Notes: a model not told the origin generated them from the sequence alone. Shown: positions 8,696-17,839, counted from the stretch's first letter. The stretch is DNA of 64,000 nucleotides from JAIBCC01 sp963763855 (GCA_963763855.1 CAVXPU010000005.1:2046001-2110000); one strand, 5' to 3'. Program-made: numbers and translations.

Positions 8696-9092
8696 AGAAG
8701 CCAAAAATTATGTATGTTTGTATCGCTGCAATAACTGTCTAATTGGTTAAAAGCCAACTCATTCGATGATTCTTCCACAAATTTCACAAATTCAACCTCA
8801 ACAATAACCTGAAATGTCTGCGTTTCGACACTTCAAAAATTTTGTAGTCATGACAGCTTATTTATTGAATTTATTGTACTTAACAGTACGTCAAGTAATA
8901 CATCGGCTATATGTTCAGCCAATTTCTGCAGTTTTACAGGAGTACGACTGATCTCCTATTGAATAGACTCTATATCAGCTGATAAGTTGCGATTTTTATT
9001 TGTTTCAACGCAATCCAAACCCACAGCCGTCAATTTTTTGTTTTTAATTTGCAGAACTATAAAATATCGTTAAACTATTGCTACACAAAAAT
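8696..9092. other. gene-free stretch before the acyl-CoA carboxyltransferase gene
   Basis: About 400 AT-rich bases with stops in all frames. A short dyad AGGAG...CTCCT at about 8938-8957 and a GTACTTAACAGTAC-like dyad near 8876 are the only structures seen. The promoter of the downstream gene must lie here but cannot be placed. Confidence 0.5.
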
Positions 9093-10661
9093 ATGCAAGC
9101 AAAAGCACCGACAACATCAATGTCAAAATTGGAACAATTAAAGAAAAAGTCTGCACTTGCCGAACTTGGTGGGGGCGAAAAGCGTCTTGAAAAGCAGAGA
9201 GCATCCGGCAAAATGACTGCTCGTGAACGGATCGATTTTTTGTTGGACGAAGGTTCATTTGAAGAATTTGATAAATTCGTTGTTCATCGTTTGAATGATT
9301 TTGGGATGGATGATCAGAAGATTTTGGGCGATGGCGTCGTAACCGGGCATGGCTTAATTGATGGTCGTGAGGTTTTTGTATTTGCCCAGGATTTCACGGT
9401 TTTTGGCGGCTCGCTCTCTGAAACTTTCGCACAAAAAATTTGCAAGATTATGGATTTGGCAATGAAAGTTGGCTGTCCGGTTATCGGTTTAAATGATTCC
9501 GGCGGTGCGAGAATTCAGGAAGGTGTGGTCAGTCTTGGCGGTTATGCAGACATTTTTCTACGCAATACTTTAGCAAGCGGAGTTGTTCCACAGATCAGCT
9601 GTATCCTCGGTCCATGTGCAGGTGGAGCCGTTTATTCACCTGCGATCACGGATTTTAATGTGATGGTGAAAGACACATCATATATGTTCATAACCGGTCC
9701 TGATGTGATCAAAACCGTTACCCATGAGGAAGTTACTAAGGAAGAACTGGGCGGAGCAATGGCTCATAATTCGAAATCGGGTGTGGCACATTTCGCGGCT
9801 GATTCTGATGAACATGCTTTACGAATCACGCGAGAATTGATGAGTTTCATCCCTTCCAACAATATGGAGAATCCGCCTTTTGTGGCAACCAGCGATCCTT
9901 CAAATCGGACTGATACCAAACTTAATTCAATTGTCCCGGAGCTTTCTACTACGCCGTATGACATTCGCGATATCATAAATAATGTAGTTGACGACAATTA
10001 TTTCTTTGAAGTTCAGCAATATTTCGCTCAAAACATTGTGGTTGGATTTGCGAGACTTGGTGGCAAATCCGTGGGGATTGTTGCAAATCAGCCGGCTTTT
10101 CTGGCAGGAGTTTTGGATATTGATGCCTCAGTAAAAGCTGCCAGATTCGTCAGATTTTGCGATGCGTTTAATATTCCACTGATTACTTTTGAAGACGTTC
10201 CCGGATTTCTTCCCGGAGTAAATCAAGAACATCTCGGCATTATCAGACACGGTGCCAAACTCCTCTATGCTTTCGCGGAAGCAACTGTACCTAAGATTAC
10301 TGTAATAACACGAAAAGCTTACGGCGGTGCTTATTGTGTGATGGCTTCGAAACATATTCGGACTGATATTAATTTTGCCTATCCGACTGCTGAAATTGCT
10401 GTGATGGGAGCAGAAGGTGCGGTTGGGGTTTTATATCGAAAAGATTTATTGGATACGACCAATCCGGAAGAGACTCGACAAAATTTAATTAACGACTTTA
10501 ATGAAAAATTTGCTAATCCTTATGTTGCTGCCGAACGCGGGTTTATCGATGAAGTAATCGAACCTGCTTACACCAGACCAAAGTTAATTAGAGCTTTGCA
10601 TCTGCTGGAAAACAAACGCGATACAAATCCTCCTAAAAAGCACGGAAACATACCTTTATAG
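9093..10661 (+). CDS. acyl-CoA carboxylase carboxyltransferase subunit (propionyl/methylmalonyl-CoA type)
   Basis: A full-length biotin-dependent carboxyltransferase (522 residues from ATG 9093). It transfers CO2 from biotin to, or from, an acyl-CoA such as propionyl-CoA. The crotonase-type halves are clear: GGGEKRLEKQ and LTARER-like MTARERIDFLLDEG first, DSGGARIQEGV and GPCAGGAVYSPA in the N-half, GFLPGVNQEHLGIIRHGAKLL and YGGAYCVM in the C-half. A second ATG at 9120 (MSKLEQLKKK) matches the usual family start and is equally possible. No Shine-Dalgarno favours either. No biotin carboxylase or carrier gene is adjacent, so the partner subunits are elsewhere and the substrate is uncertain. Confidence 0.9.
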   Translation: MQAKAPTTSMSKLEQLKKKSALAELGGGEKRLEKQRASGKMTARERIDFLLDEGSFEEFDKFVVHRLNDFGMDDQKILGDGVVTGHGLIDGREVFVFAQDFTVFGGSLSETFAQKICKIMDLAMKVGCPVIGLNDSGGARIQEGVVSLGGYADIFLRNTLASGVVPQISCILGPCAGGAVYSPAITDFNVMVKDTSYMFITGPDVIKTVTHEEVTKEELGGAMAHNSKSGVAHFAADSDEHALRITRELMSFIPSNNMENPPFVATSDPSNRTDTKLNSIVPELSTTPYDIRDIINNVVDDNYFFEVQQYFAQNIVVGFARLGGKSVGIVANQPAFLAGVLDIDASVKAARFVRFCDAFNIPLITFEDVPGFLPGVNQEHLGIIRHGAKLLYAFAEATVPKITVITRKAYGGAYCVMASKHIRTDINFAYPTAEIAVMGAEGAVGVLYRKDLLDTTNPEETRQNLINDFNEKFANPYVAAERGFIDEVIEPAYTRPKLIRALHLLENKRDTNPPKKHGNIPL

Positions 10662-10819
10662 CTGCCTCGAAACAGCTTTAAGTGTCGGAATGCCTACTTT
10701 AAACGTAATATCTCAACCGATATGTCTTTTATTCACCTATAATTACGGCTGAAAGTTAAAGTGCATTCGCGATGCCTATTGGGGTCGTTTTGCTTCCCGA
10801 TTTCTTTACATTTTTCGAC

Positions 10820-10856
10820 AAAAAAGCAGCCAATCTCAAGATTGAACTGCTTTTTT
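10820..10856. terminator. bidirectional intrinsic terminator between carboxyltransferase and tRNA-Leu genes
   Basis: AAAAAAGCAG (10820-10829) pairs with CTGCTTTTTT (10847-10856), and an inner stem CAATCT/AGATTG extends it. Either strand gives a hairpin followed by a T run, so it can end both the rightward carboxyltransferase message and the leftward tpiA-secG-tRNA message. Confidence 0.85.
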
Positions 10857-10863
10857 AATATTA

Positions 10864-10945
10864 TGCCCAGGACTGGAATCGAACCAGCAAGGATCACTCC
10901 ATACGCCCCTCAAACGTACGCGTCTACCAATTTCGCCACCTGGGC
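10864..10945 (-). tRNA. tRNA-Leu (anticodon GAG)
   Basis: An 82-base class II tRNA on the reverse strand. The 7-bp acceptor stem GCCCAGG/CCTGGGC closes it. The anticodon stem TACGT/GCGTA holds loop TTGAGGG with anticodon GAG at 10909-10911. A long variable arm follows, then a T arm with GGTTCGATTCC. CCA is not encoded. It lies about 20 bases downstream of secG in the same orientation, probably processed from the secG transcript. Confidence 0.95.
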
Positions 10946-10966
10946 TAAAACCTAATTTTCCAAAGA

Positions 10967-11368
10967 TTATTTGTTTGTGTTTGTATTCGCAGGTGCTGCG
11001 TTTGAAACATTGCTGTTTGTTACGACGGTTGCATTCGTTACATTCGCAATGTTACTCACATTAGCTGTATTTGCATCTGTCGCAACTGATTTTACTTCAG
11101 CCGCACTTTCCGTTGTCGTTTGCAAAACCGAAATATTTCCAATTATTGCCGGAAATGACAGTAAAAGTGCGGAAACCATAAACGTAATAGCGGCACCGAT
11201 TGTGATTCGTGACAAAACTGATTGTGTTCCGCGTGGACCAAAAGCCGTGCTTGAAACATTGCTTGTAAATAATGCACCCGCATCAGTTTTGCCCGGTTGC
11301 AAAAGCACCGTAACAATCAATACCAAACAAGATACAAAAAATAGACCGTATAGGAAATATGATAACAA
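10967..11368 (-). CDS. secG: protein translocase subunit SecG
   Basis: A 133-residue SecG, the small accessory subunit of the SecYEG channel. Two transmembrane helices are seen: about 3-22 (FLYGLFFVSCLVLIVTVLLQ) and about 54-74. Between them is the family loop LLQPGKTDAGALF followed by SSTAFGPRGTQSVLSRIT. A low-complexity Ala/Asn/Val/Thr tail of about 45 residues follows the second helix. The start is a TTG with a good AGAAGGG eight bases before it, so that start is favoured over any later one. The gene begins 14 bases after tpiA and is followed by tRNA-Leu(GAG). Confidence 0.92.
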   Translation of the reverse strand: MLSYFLYGLFFVSCLVLIVTVLLQPGKTDAGALFTSNVSSTAFGPRGTQSVLSRITIGAAITFMVSALLLSFPAIIGNISVLQTTTESAAEVKSVATDANTANVSNIANVTNATVVTNSNVSNAAPANTNTNK

Positions 11369-11382
11369 AATCTTAACCCTTC

Positions 11383-12138
11383 TTATTTATAATTAACTAT
11401 TTTGGCAAAGCTTTCCGCTTCCAAACTTGCTCCGCCTACCAATGCACCATCTACGTCTGCCTGACTCATCAATTCCCTGATGTTTTCTGGTTTTACCGAT
11501 CCGCCGTAAAGAATTCGCATCGATTGAGCTACTTCTTTTCCGTGCGTTTCGCCTAAAACTTGGCGTATAAAAGCGTGCATTTCTTGAGCCTGTTCGGGCG
11601 TCGCGGTTTTACCCGTTCCGATTGCCCAAACAGGCTCGTAAGCGATAATGATACGTTCCATATCGGAAGTTGTCAAACCTTCCAATCCTTTCACTATTTG
11701 CGATTTAACAACATTTTCGGCATTTCCAGACTCCCTCTCCGCCAAGATTTCGCCGACGCAAACTATTGGAATTAGTCCAAAAGCAAGACTTGCTTTCGTT
11801 TTTGCATTCACCGAATTATCAGATTCGCCGTAGAATTGCCGACGTTCGGAATGTCCGATTATCACGTGGCTCGCCCCAACATCCTTAAGCATATCAGCAC
11901 AAATCTCGCCCGTATGAGCGGAATGCTTCGTTTCGCTTGAGCAATTTTGGGCGGCAACCCTAACGTTTGAGCCTTCCAAACGATCTGCCACCGTCTTGAT
12001 CGCAGTAAAAACAGGTGCAATCACAACCTCACAATGATTGGCATTTGCCACCAAAGACTTTAACGCCAACGCAGTTTCAACTGCTTCACCGAGCAGTTTA
12101 TACATTTTCCAATTTCCGGCTATTATTGGTTTTCTCAT
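11383..12138 (-). CDS. tpiA: triosephosphate isomerase
   Basis: TpiA interconverts dihydroxyacetone phosphate and glyceraldehyde 3-phosphate in glycolysis. The 251-residue protein is complete: GNWKMY with the catalytic Lys11, GHSERRQ with the catalytic His, AYEPVWAIGTGKTA with the catalytic Glu, and the phosphate-binding YGGSV and GALVGGASL near the end. It reads leftward into secG. In many bacteria it directly follows pgk; here about 5.8 kb of oppositely oriented accessory DNA separates it from pgk, so it needs its own promoter in the upstream stretch. Confidence 0.97.
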   Translation of the reverse strand: MRKPIIAGNWKMYKLLGEAVETALALKSLVANANHCEVVIAPVFTAIKTVADRLEGSNVRVAAQNCSSETKHSAHTGEICADMLKDVGASHVIIGHSERRQFYGESDNSVNAKTKASLAFGLIPIVCVGEILAERESGNAENVVKSQIVKGLEGLTTSDMERIIIAYEPVWAIGTGKTATPEQAQEMHAFIRQVLGETHGKEVAQSMRILYGGSVKPENIRELMSQADVDGALVGGASLEAESFAKIVNYK

Positions 12139-12545
12139 AGTATTTTACAGTTTTATTATTAAACGAAAATTTTATCACAAACTGGAAAAGGTTCTGAATT
12201 GCCAACGCCTCTTTCTTAAATTCAATAGCATTAAATCATATTGTCAGAACCGTTCACGGTAGTGAATGGTTTAAGCCAAATATTAGATTGATTGAGTTAA
12301 ACAGATCGCTACCGCTCGCTGTTCTGACTTATCCCATAAACTTCCGCCGAGTCGCCAACGCCAGCAACGCCGCTTGCATTGATGCGAATATCTTTTTTAG
12401 GAATATTCAAAGTCCTCGAAACAATTTGTAACTCGATTACCCTATAATATAATATAAGGCGTCATTAATTGATTATTTGCGATAGCTACCACGGATTTCA
12501 GTTTTCAACGGAGACGTAACTTTTAGCAAGTAATCCCAAAAAACT
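12139..12545. other. gene-free stretch upstream of tpiA, left edge of the accessory island
   Basis: About 400 bases without a convincing ORF. It holds the tpiA promoter region, an inverted pair of REP-like hairpins (12243-12328, listed separately) and an AT-rich segment near 12440 (TATAATATAATATAA) that could serve as a -10 region for the rightward genes. Confidence 0.5.
12243..12328. repeat. inverted pair of REP-like palindromes (REPIN-like)
   Basis: Copy 1 (12243-12272) and the reverse complement of copy 2 (12299-12328) share GTCAGAAC, then a variable stem, a CGGTAG loop core and a returning stem ending GTTT or GGTTT. Copy 1 folds with a 10-bp stem around GGTA. Copy 2 folds with paired ends and a mismatched middle. 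Two REPs in inverted orientation about 26 bases apart is the layout of a REPIN. Family membership and copy number need the whole genome. Confidence 0.6.
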
Positions 12546-12902
12546 ATGAATGAAATTAATCCGATGATTTATCTAATAGGTGCGATTGGCGGCGAGATTG
12601 TGAAGGATGTCGCCAAACATCTCGGCAAAAAGGCTTACGAATCGTTTAATAATCTGCGAGAACCGATTATCAAACTCGGCATCGCTGATTTCAATAATCC
12701 GGATGAAATTCAGAAGAAACTTGAATCAAAGCCGGAAATTAAAGCGTCCATTGAACAAAATATCCGCGATAATCAAGCTGATTTTGACGAAATTATCCGC
12801 GTCCTGCGGGATAATCCAAAATTAGTTGTCAATAAATTCCACAGCGAAGGCAATGAGAAGGTTATCAACATTGAAACGAATCACGGTCCAATAAATATGT
12901 AG
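12546..12902 (+). CDS. small helical protein with C-terminal amyloid-signalling-like motif
   Basis: No named family is recognised by eye. The 118-residue product starts with a hydrophobic, glycine-rich segment (residues 7-20), then amphipathic charged helices to about residue 95, and ends in KVINIETNHGPINM (105-118). That ending has the spacing V-I-N-I-x4-G-x-I-x-M of BASS/RHIM-like motifs (commonly VxQxG...GxI), in which an Asn or Gln precedes a hydrophobic residue. A small all-helical domain with such a C-terminal motif is how Bell-domain effectors are built. The next gene carries the same motif at its N-terminus. No enzyme residues are seen. The function is inferred only from this architecture. 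Confidence 0.55.
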   Translation: MNEINPMIYLIGAIGGEIVKDVAKHLGKKAYESFNNLREPIIKLGIADFNNPDEIQKKLESKPEIKASIEQNIRDNQADFDEIIRVLRDNPKLVVNKFHSEGNEKVINIETNHGPINM

Positions 12903-12913
12903 CAAACCGAGTT

Positions 12914-13480
12914 ATGAGCAATGAATTTAACTCACAAGATAACGAAAAGGTCATCAATATTGCTGAAAACCGTGGCGATATAATTATGGGCGGAAAAGAA
13001 ACGGCTGACAAAAACAATGTTGAGATTAAAAACGAGGGAATTAGTAACAGCACAGTTACAAATCACTTTTATCAAAATAAACCGCAAGAAAATACGCCAC
13101 AAACTAACAATCACCAACCATTGTTTATAATTGCAGGATTAGTTGTATGTGCTATTGCGATTGTTGCAATTATCGCACTTTCAAAACAATCAACAGAAGC
13201 AACTATTACAAATTCCCCTGTAAACTCCAATACAAACAGCATTGTGAGCTCGCAACCGTCCAACATACCGACAAATATGAACGTTATTGCCAATCAAGCG
13301 ATTGCTAAGCCGAATATTGAAAGACCAACGCCAATGCCAAACAAAATTGGAAAATCAAAAGATGTTACCCAACCGAAAGCTGCCGCAACAGCTAAAAAAG
13401 TCATTGTAGTAAAAAGTGAGGTTAAACCAAAACCAAATGCTACACCGTCAGATTGTTCGTCAACAACAGATGGTTGCTAA
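12914..13480 (+). CDS. single-pass membrane protein with N-terminal amyloid-signalling-like motif
   Basis: A 188-residue product. Residues 12-25 read KVINIAENRGDIIM, nearly the motif that ends the preceding protein. At DNA level the two copies (12858-12899 and 12947-12988) share codons with mainly synonymous changes at the start. A polar Asn-rich linker (26-69) is followed by a transmembrane helix at about 70-89 and then a Ser/Thr/Asn/Pro-rich tail that becomes basic and ends with two Cys. No catalytic domain is seen. It begins 11 bases after the previous stop and ends 26 bases before the TPR gene, so all are likely one transcript. Confidence 0.55.
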   Translation: MSNEFNSQDNEKVINIAENRGDIIMGGKETADKNNVEIKNEGISNSTVTNHFYQNKPQENTPQTNNHQPLFIIAGLVVCAIAIVAIIALSKQSTEATITNSPVNSNTNSIVSSQPSNIPTNMNVIANQAIAKPNIERPTPMPNKIGKSKDVTQPKAAATAKKVIVVKSEVKPKPNATPSDCSSTTDGC

Positions 13481-13506
13481 AAATAGTAACCAAGTTAGAA
13501 AAAATT

Positions 13507-15427
13507 ATGAAAAACCTATTTATCACTGCGTTGGTCATCAGTTTATTTCTGATTGACGGATTTAGTCTGTTTGCCCAACAAACGCACCCTTTAACCTTAA
13601 ACGAAATCAAAAATAACCTCAAAAATTATGCTAGAGACCCAAATAAAAGTTGTAATACTTTAGAAAAAATGAATATCTGCATAATTAACCTTATAAAGGC
13701 GAGAGGAATAAATTTCAATTTACCTGCACAAGACGAAATGGATTTAAAGAAACTTGGAGCAACTGAAGCTTTAATTAAAGATGTTCGTAAATCAATTCTT
13801 GGAAAGAAACTAATCAAGGTAGATGACTATTTTAATATTTATCGAGAGACGTTCAATTTACTTTTTCTTGAAAAAGCACTTAAAGAAAATGATGCGGCTC
13901 TTGATGAATTAGTCAGGTCAAGCCCCGAAAGCGTTGGTAAGGTATTTTTCAACAAAGGAAGAATCTATTATGAACAAGAGAAATACGAAGAAGCGACCAG
14001 CGAATTGCTAAAGGCAATAAACAGCAAATATGGTGGTGCTTTAACTTTTGAACTTCTTGCTCGTTGTTATGATTCTCAAGAGAATTATGATGAAGCAATG
14101 CGTTATTTTAAGGAAGCAATAAGGCTTGATGATCGTTTTTTTGAACCTTACAATAATCTTGGAACTATTCAATTAATTACTAAGAAAGAATACGATTCTG
14201 CCATTGTGAATCTCACCAAAGCCTTATCTATAAAATATGACACTGATACTTTGCTTTTAAGAGGAACCGCTTATTTCGCTAACGAGAATATAGATTCTCG
14301 CCTTTGCCGATTTTGATAACTTGATTAAGATTGAGCCTAAACCTGTGAGTTTCTTTTATAGAGGATTAATATTTTTAAAAAAAAACCAAAAGGAGCTAGC
14401 ATTTAAGGATTTTGACAGCATATTAAAGCATGAAGATGATGAGCCTCAAACCCTGTATTTTCAGGGATTAGCAGGGTTTTTTAAAGATGATAATGAAACG
14501 GCGATTATAACTTTTAATAAATTAATAAAATCAGCTCCGGAAGGTGTTGAAAATACACCCGCTAGGGCTTTATTGAGTTCTGCCTATACGATGTTAGGAC
14601 TGATTTACATAAACAGAGAGGATTACGATGCAGCCTTAAGGACACTAAATGAAGCAATTAGAATATCACCTTTGCCTGACACATATTTTGTGCTTGGATT
14701 AACACACTTGAAAAAATCGGAATATGATTTAGCCATTAAAAATTATACAGAAGCTCTAAAACTTGATCCCAGGCAAGCGTTCGCTTATTTTGGGAGAGGA
14801 GACAGTTATGTCGCAAAAGAAGCTTATGATTCGGCGATTAAAGACTACACACACATAATAAACATGAAATCTGGTTATCCAATAGATTATTCCCAATTAT
14901 ATCTATCTCGTGGAAATGCTTTTTTTAATAATAAAGATTGTGATCGTGCAATAAAAGATTTTTCTGAAACCATCAAAACAAACCCAACCGGAATTGATGC
15001 CTATATTTATCGTGGAACTTTATTTTACTACAAAAAAGAATACGAACCAGCCTTTAAAGATTCTTCCAAAGCTATTGAAATTGATTCTAACAACGCCAAT
15101 GCATATAACATTCGTGGAGCGGTTTATTATCATAAAAAAGAATACGAATTTGCTTTGAAGGATTTTTCTAAAGCTATCGAAATTGATCCTAATCAAGCAG
15201 TAGTTTATTACAATCGTGGAAATGTCTACGTAAATAAAAATGAATTTGAACTAGCTTTGAAGGATTACACCAAATCTATTGAAATTGAACCTAATCGTAG
15301 AGATACCTATGGCGAACGTGGAAGTGTTTATAAATTATTAGGCAAAAACGCAGAAGCGGAAGCAGACATAAAAAAATATAAAGAATTGCCACTGGAGGAA
15401 GATTATAAAAACTGTGAAAAAAAATGA
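13507..15427 (+). pseudogene. secreted TPR protein, interrupted by one frameshift
   Basis: Two ORFs (to 14316, then from 14321) are parts of one gene of about 640 codons. The first begins with a signal peptide (MKNLFITALVISLFLIDG..FAQQ). A conserved domain of about 85 residues follows (LTLNEIKNNLKNY ... RGINFNLPAQDEMDLKKLGATEALI), then TPR units. Removing one C near 14299 restores SAFADFDNLIKIEPKPVSF, exactly a TPR helix, and the second ORF continues with about ten 34-residue repeats of the EYELALKDFSKAIEIDPN type to the end. TPR arrays bind proteins; being exported, this one would act in the periplasm. It may be a real pseudogene or an assembly error. Confidence 0.75.
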
Positions 15428-15539
15428 AAAGTTCTACATAGCACTGATCAAGATTGATCATCCGAAGGGTTTTAGACAGAATTATTAAAAACAAACACTG
15501 CGATAACTCAGGCAGACTCGCGGCGTTTGCAAGGGCTTT

Positions 15540-15647
15540 GTACATCGAAAGACCAGCGAAAAAGAAAGAAGAAAAACCGCCGAATCCGAAGCCGACATGA
15601 AAAAATACGATGAACTAAAAAACCCCAAAGCCCTAACTTACAAAAAT
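15540..15647 (+). pseudogene. remnant of a TPR paralogue C-terminus
   Basis: The frame starting near 15540 reads without a start codon into RKTAESEADMKKYDELKNPK. This matches the conserved end of the neighbouring TPR proteins (AEAEADIKKYKEL and LEADADMKKHEELL). It lies in the 230-base gap between the two TPR genes. It is probably left from recombination among tandem paralogues. Confidence 0.45.
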
Positions 15648-15660
15648 ATTAGTCGAACCT

Positions 15661-17552
15661 ATGAAAAACACGTTCCTTTTAACACTTATAATAAACCTAT
15701 TCTGTTTTTGTGTTTTGAGCCTGTTTGCCCAACAAAAACAACCGGTAACTTTAAATGATATTAAAAATAACCTTAAAAACTATAAAACGGAGCCTGATCA
15801 AAATTGCAATACATTGGCAAAAATGAATGTTTGTGTAATAAATTCAATCAAATTACGCGGAATCAGTTTCACTCTTTCTCCACAAGATGAAATGGACGTA
15901 AGAAAAATTGGGGCGACAGATGAACTTATTATAACCATCAGAAAAAATATCGCAGAAAAGAAGCTTTACAACTTTGACTATGAACTCGATAATTTTGATA
16001 AAACTTTTCAGGAATCTTTTCTTATAAATGCAATTGCTTTGAACGATGAAGCCCTTGACCAATTGGTTAATTCTTCGCCGGATAGCATTGGCAAAACTTA
16101 TTTTAATCGTGCACGAATTTATTACCGTCAAAAAAAATATGATTTAGCTATTCCGGAAATAATTAAGGCAATTAATAAGAACTTTAAAGGTGTCGAGGTT
16201 TATGAATTTCTCGGTAGTAATTATCAAGAACAAGGCAATTATGATAAAGCCATTGAAAATTACACAATAGCCTTAAATAAATATGATAAAGAGAATACAA
16301 AGGCTCTTAACAATCGAGGAAATAGTTATAGCAAGAATAAAGAGTATGACTTAGCCGTTAAAGATTATTCGAAAGCCATCGAACTAGATTCTGAAGCTAG
16401 TGATGTCTACAGTAATCGAGGATTGACATATTCATTGAAAGAAGAATATGAATTAGCCTTTAAGGATATTAACAAAGCTATTGAACTTAATCCGAGTAAA
16501 TCAGAGTTTTATGTCAATCGGGGGTTAGTCTATACTCAAAAAAAGAATATGAATTAGCTTTTAAAGATGCTAACAAAGCCATCCAACTTAATCCGAATCT
16601 TCCTGAGGCTTACCTTACCCGAGGGTATGCATATTTGCTCGATAAACAGATAGATTTGGCATTTAAAGATGTAAACGAAGCTATTGAACTTAATTCGAAT
16701 TTTCCTCCAAATTACTATCTTCGAGGACTTGTTAATTTGGCTAACGACCAAGAAGACTTAGCCCTTAAGGATATTAATAAGTCTATTGAACTTGATCCTA
16801 AATTTTACCCGGGTTACTTTGTTCGAGGTTTTTTTCATTTAGAGAAAAAACAACTCGAATTAGCTATCAAGGATTTTTCCAAAACAATTGAACTTGATAG
16901 TAAATTTGCCAATGCTTATTTCGAAAGAGGTAAAGCTTATAAAGAGAAATTTGATTTGAAATTCTATGAAGATTTCAAAAAAACCATTGAACTCAAACTA
17001 GATGTTCTGAGTGTTCTTGGTAAAAGGAAAGATAATTATTTGCCATTAAATTTAGCAATTAAGGATTATTCTAAAGCTATCGAACTTAACCCTAATGACC
17101 ATGAAATTTATCTTAAGCGAGGCTATGCTTATTCAGCCAACGACCAAGATGAATTAGCAATTAAGGATTTTTCAAAAGCGATTGAACTTAAACCTAATGA
17201 TGCTAATATTTACAATGATCGGGGTGATGCTTATTATTATGACGACCAAGAAGGGTTAGCAATCAAGGACTATTCGAAAGCTATTGAGCTTAATCCTAAA
17301 GGTGCTGATTCTTATAATAATCGCGGGAGTGCTTATTATTTCAACAAACAATATGAATTGGCAATTAAGGATTTTTCCTCCGCTATTGAACTCTCACTTA
17401 ATAAACTTCCTTCGGAGTCTTTTGAATTCCCTACTGATTTGCTTTTAGCATATATGTATCGTTCCCGTTGCTATAAAGCACTCGGCAAAATCTTAGAAGC
17501 CGATGCAGATATGAAAAAACACGAGGAACTGTTGAAAAGCCAAATGCCCTAA
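15661..17552 (+). pseudogene. second secreted TPR protein, frameshifted at a seven-A tract
   Basis: A paralogue of the preceding TPR gene with the same plan: signal peptide (MKNTFLLTLIINLFCFCVLSLFAQQ), the shared domain (VTLNDIKNNLKNYKTEPDQNC ... RGISFTLSPQDEMDVRKIGAT), then TPR units. The first frame stops at 16557, just after a run of seven A at 16538-16544. With one more A the frame reads YTQKKEYELAFKDANKAIQLNPN and joins the ORF that ends at 17552. The joined product would have about 630 residues and more than ten TPRs. Slippage at the A tract, a true mutation or a base-calling error could each explain it. Confidence 0.75.
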
Positions 17553-17637
17553 AACTCAACAACGCCATTAAGATAGAAAACCTTAGTTTGCCATTAGTGC
17601 GTTACCGCAGTTGAGTAGCGGAAATCTCAAAAATCAC

Positions 17638-17668
17638 AAAATACGTCTCGATCTCTAGACGTTATTTT
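17638..17668 (+). terminator. probable terminator after the second TPR gene
   Basis: AAATACGTCT (17638-17647) pairs with AGACGTTATTT (17657-17667) with one bulged T. The T-rich tail is short (ATTTTCC), so termination strength is uncertain. Confidence 0.45.
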
Positions 17669-17701
17669 CCACGATTTTGGGCTGAACAACAGCAAGCGAA
17701 A

Positions 17702-17839
17702 CTATTTGCTCATCGGAATCTTAACACCATTCTCCCTCGAATATTCAATCGCCTCATCATAATCCGCGTCAACGTGTCCAATTACGCCCATTCCTGGGGC
17801 TGTCGTTAGAACTCTTTCAATTGGTTTGATTCGTTCATA
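17702..17839 (-). pseudogene. C-terminal remnant of urocanate hydratase
   Basis: Forty-five codons on the reverse strand, ending at TAG 17702-17704, read RVLTTAPGMGVIGHVDADYD then EAI, a few residues, and GVKIPMSK. This follows the HutU C-terminal pattern RVL-x2-xP-x2-GV-x2-H-x-DA-x-Y-x2-AI...PM. Several usually invariant positions differ (Gly for Arg before His, Asp for Gly after DA). A stop lies just upstream, so nothing functional remains. It lies between the second TPR gene and pgk. Confidence 0.6.

Noticed and set aside
12858..12988. Repeated KVINI segment as a simple duplicated coding error
   Set aside because: The codons differ mainly at synonymous sites and the flanks are unrelated, so it is a maintained motif, not a duplication artefact.
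14600..17400. Tandem DNA repeats resembling a CRISPR or minisatellite
   Set aside because: The roughly 102-base periodicity is that of 34-residue TPR units with variable codons; there are no uniform repeats and spacers.
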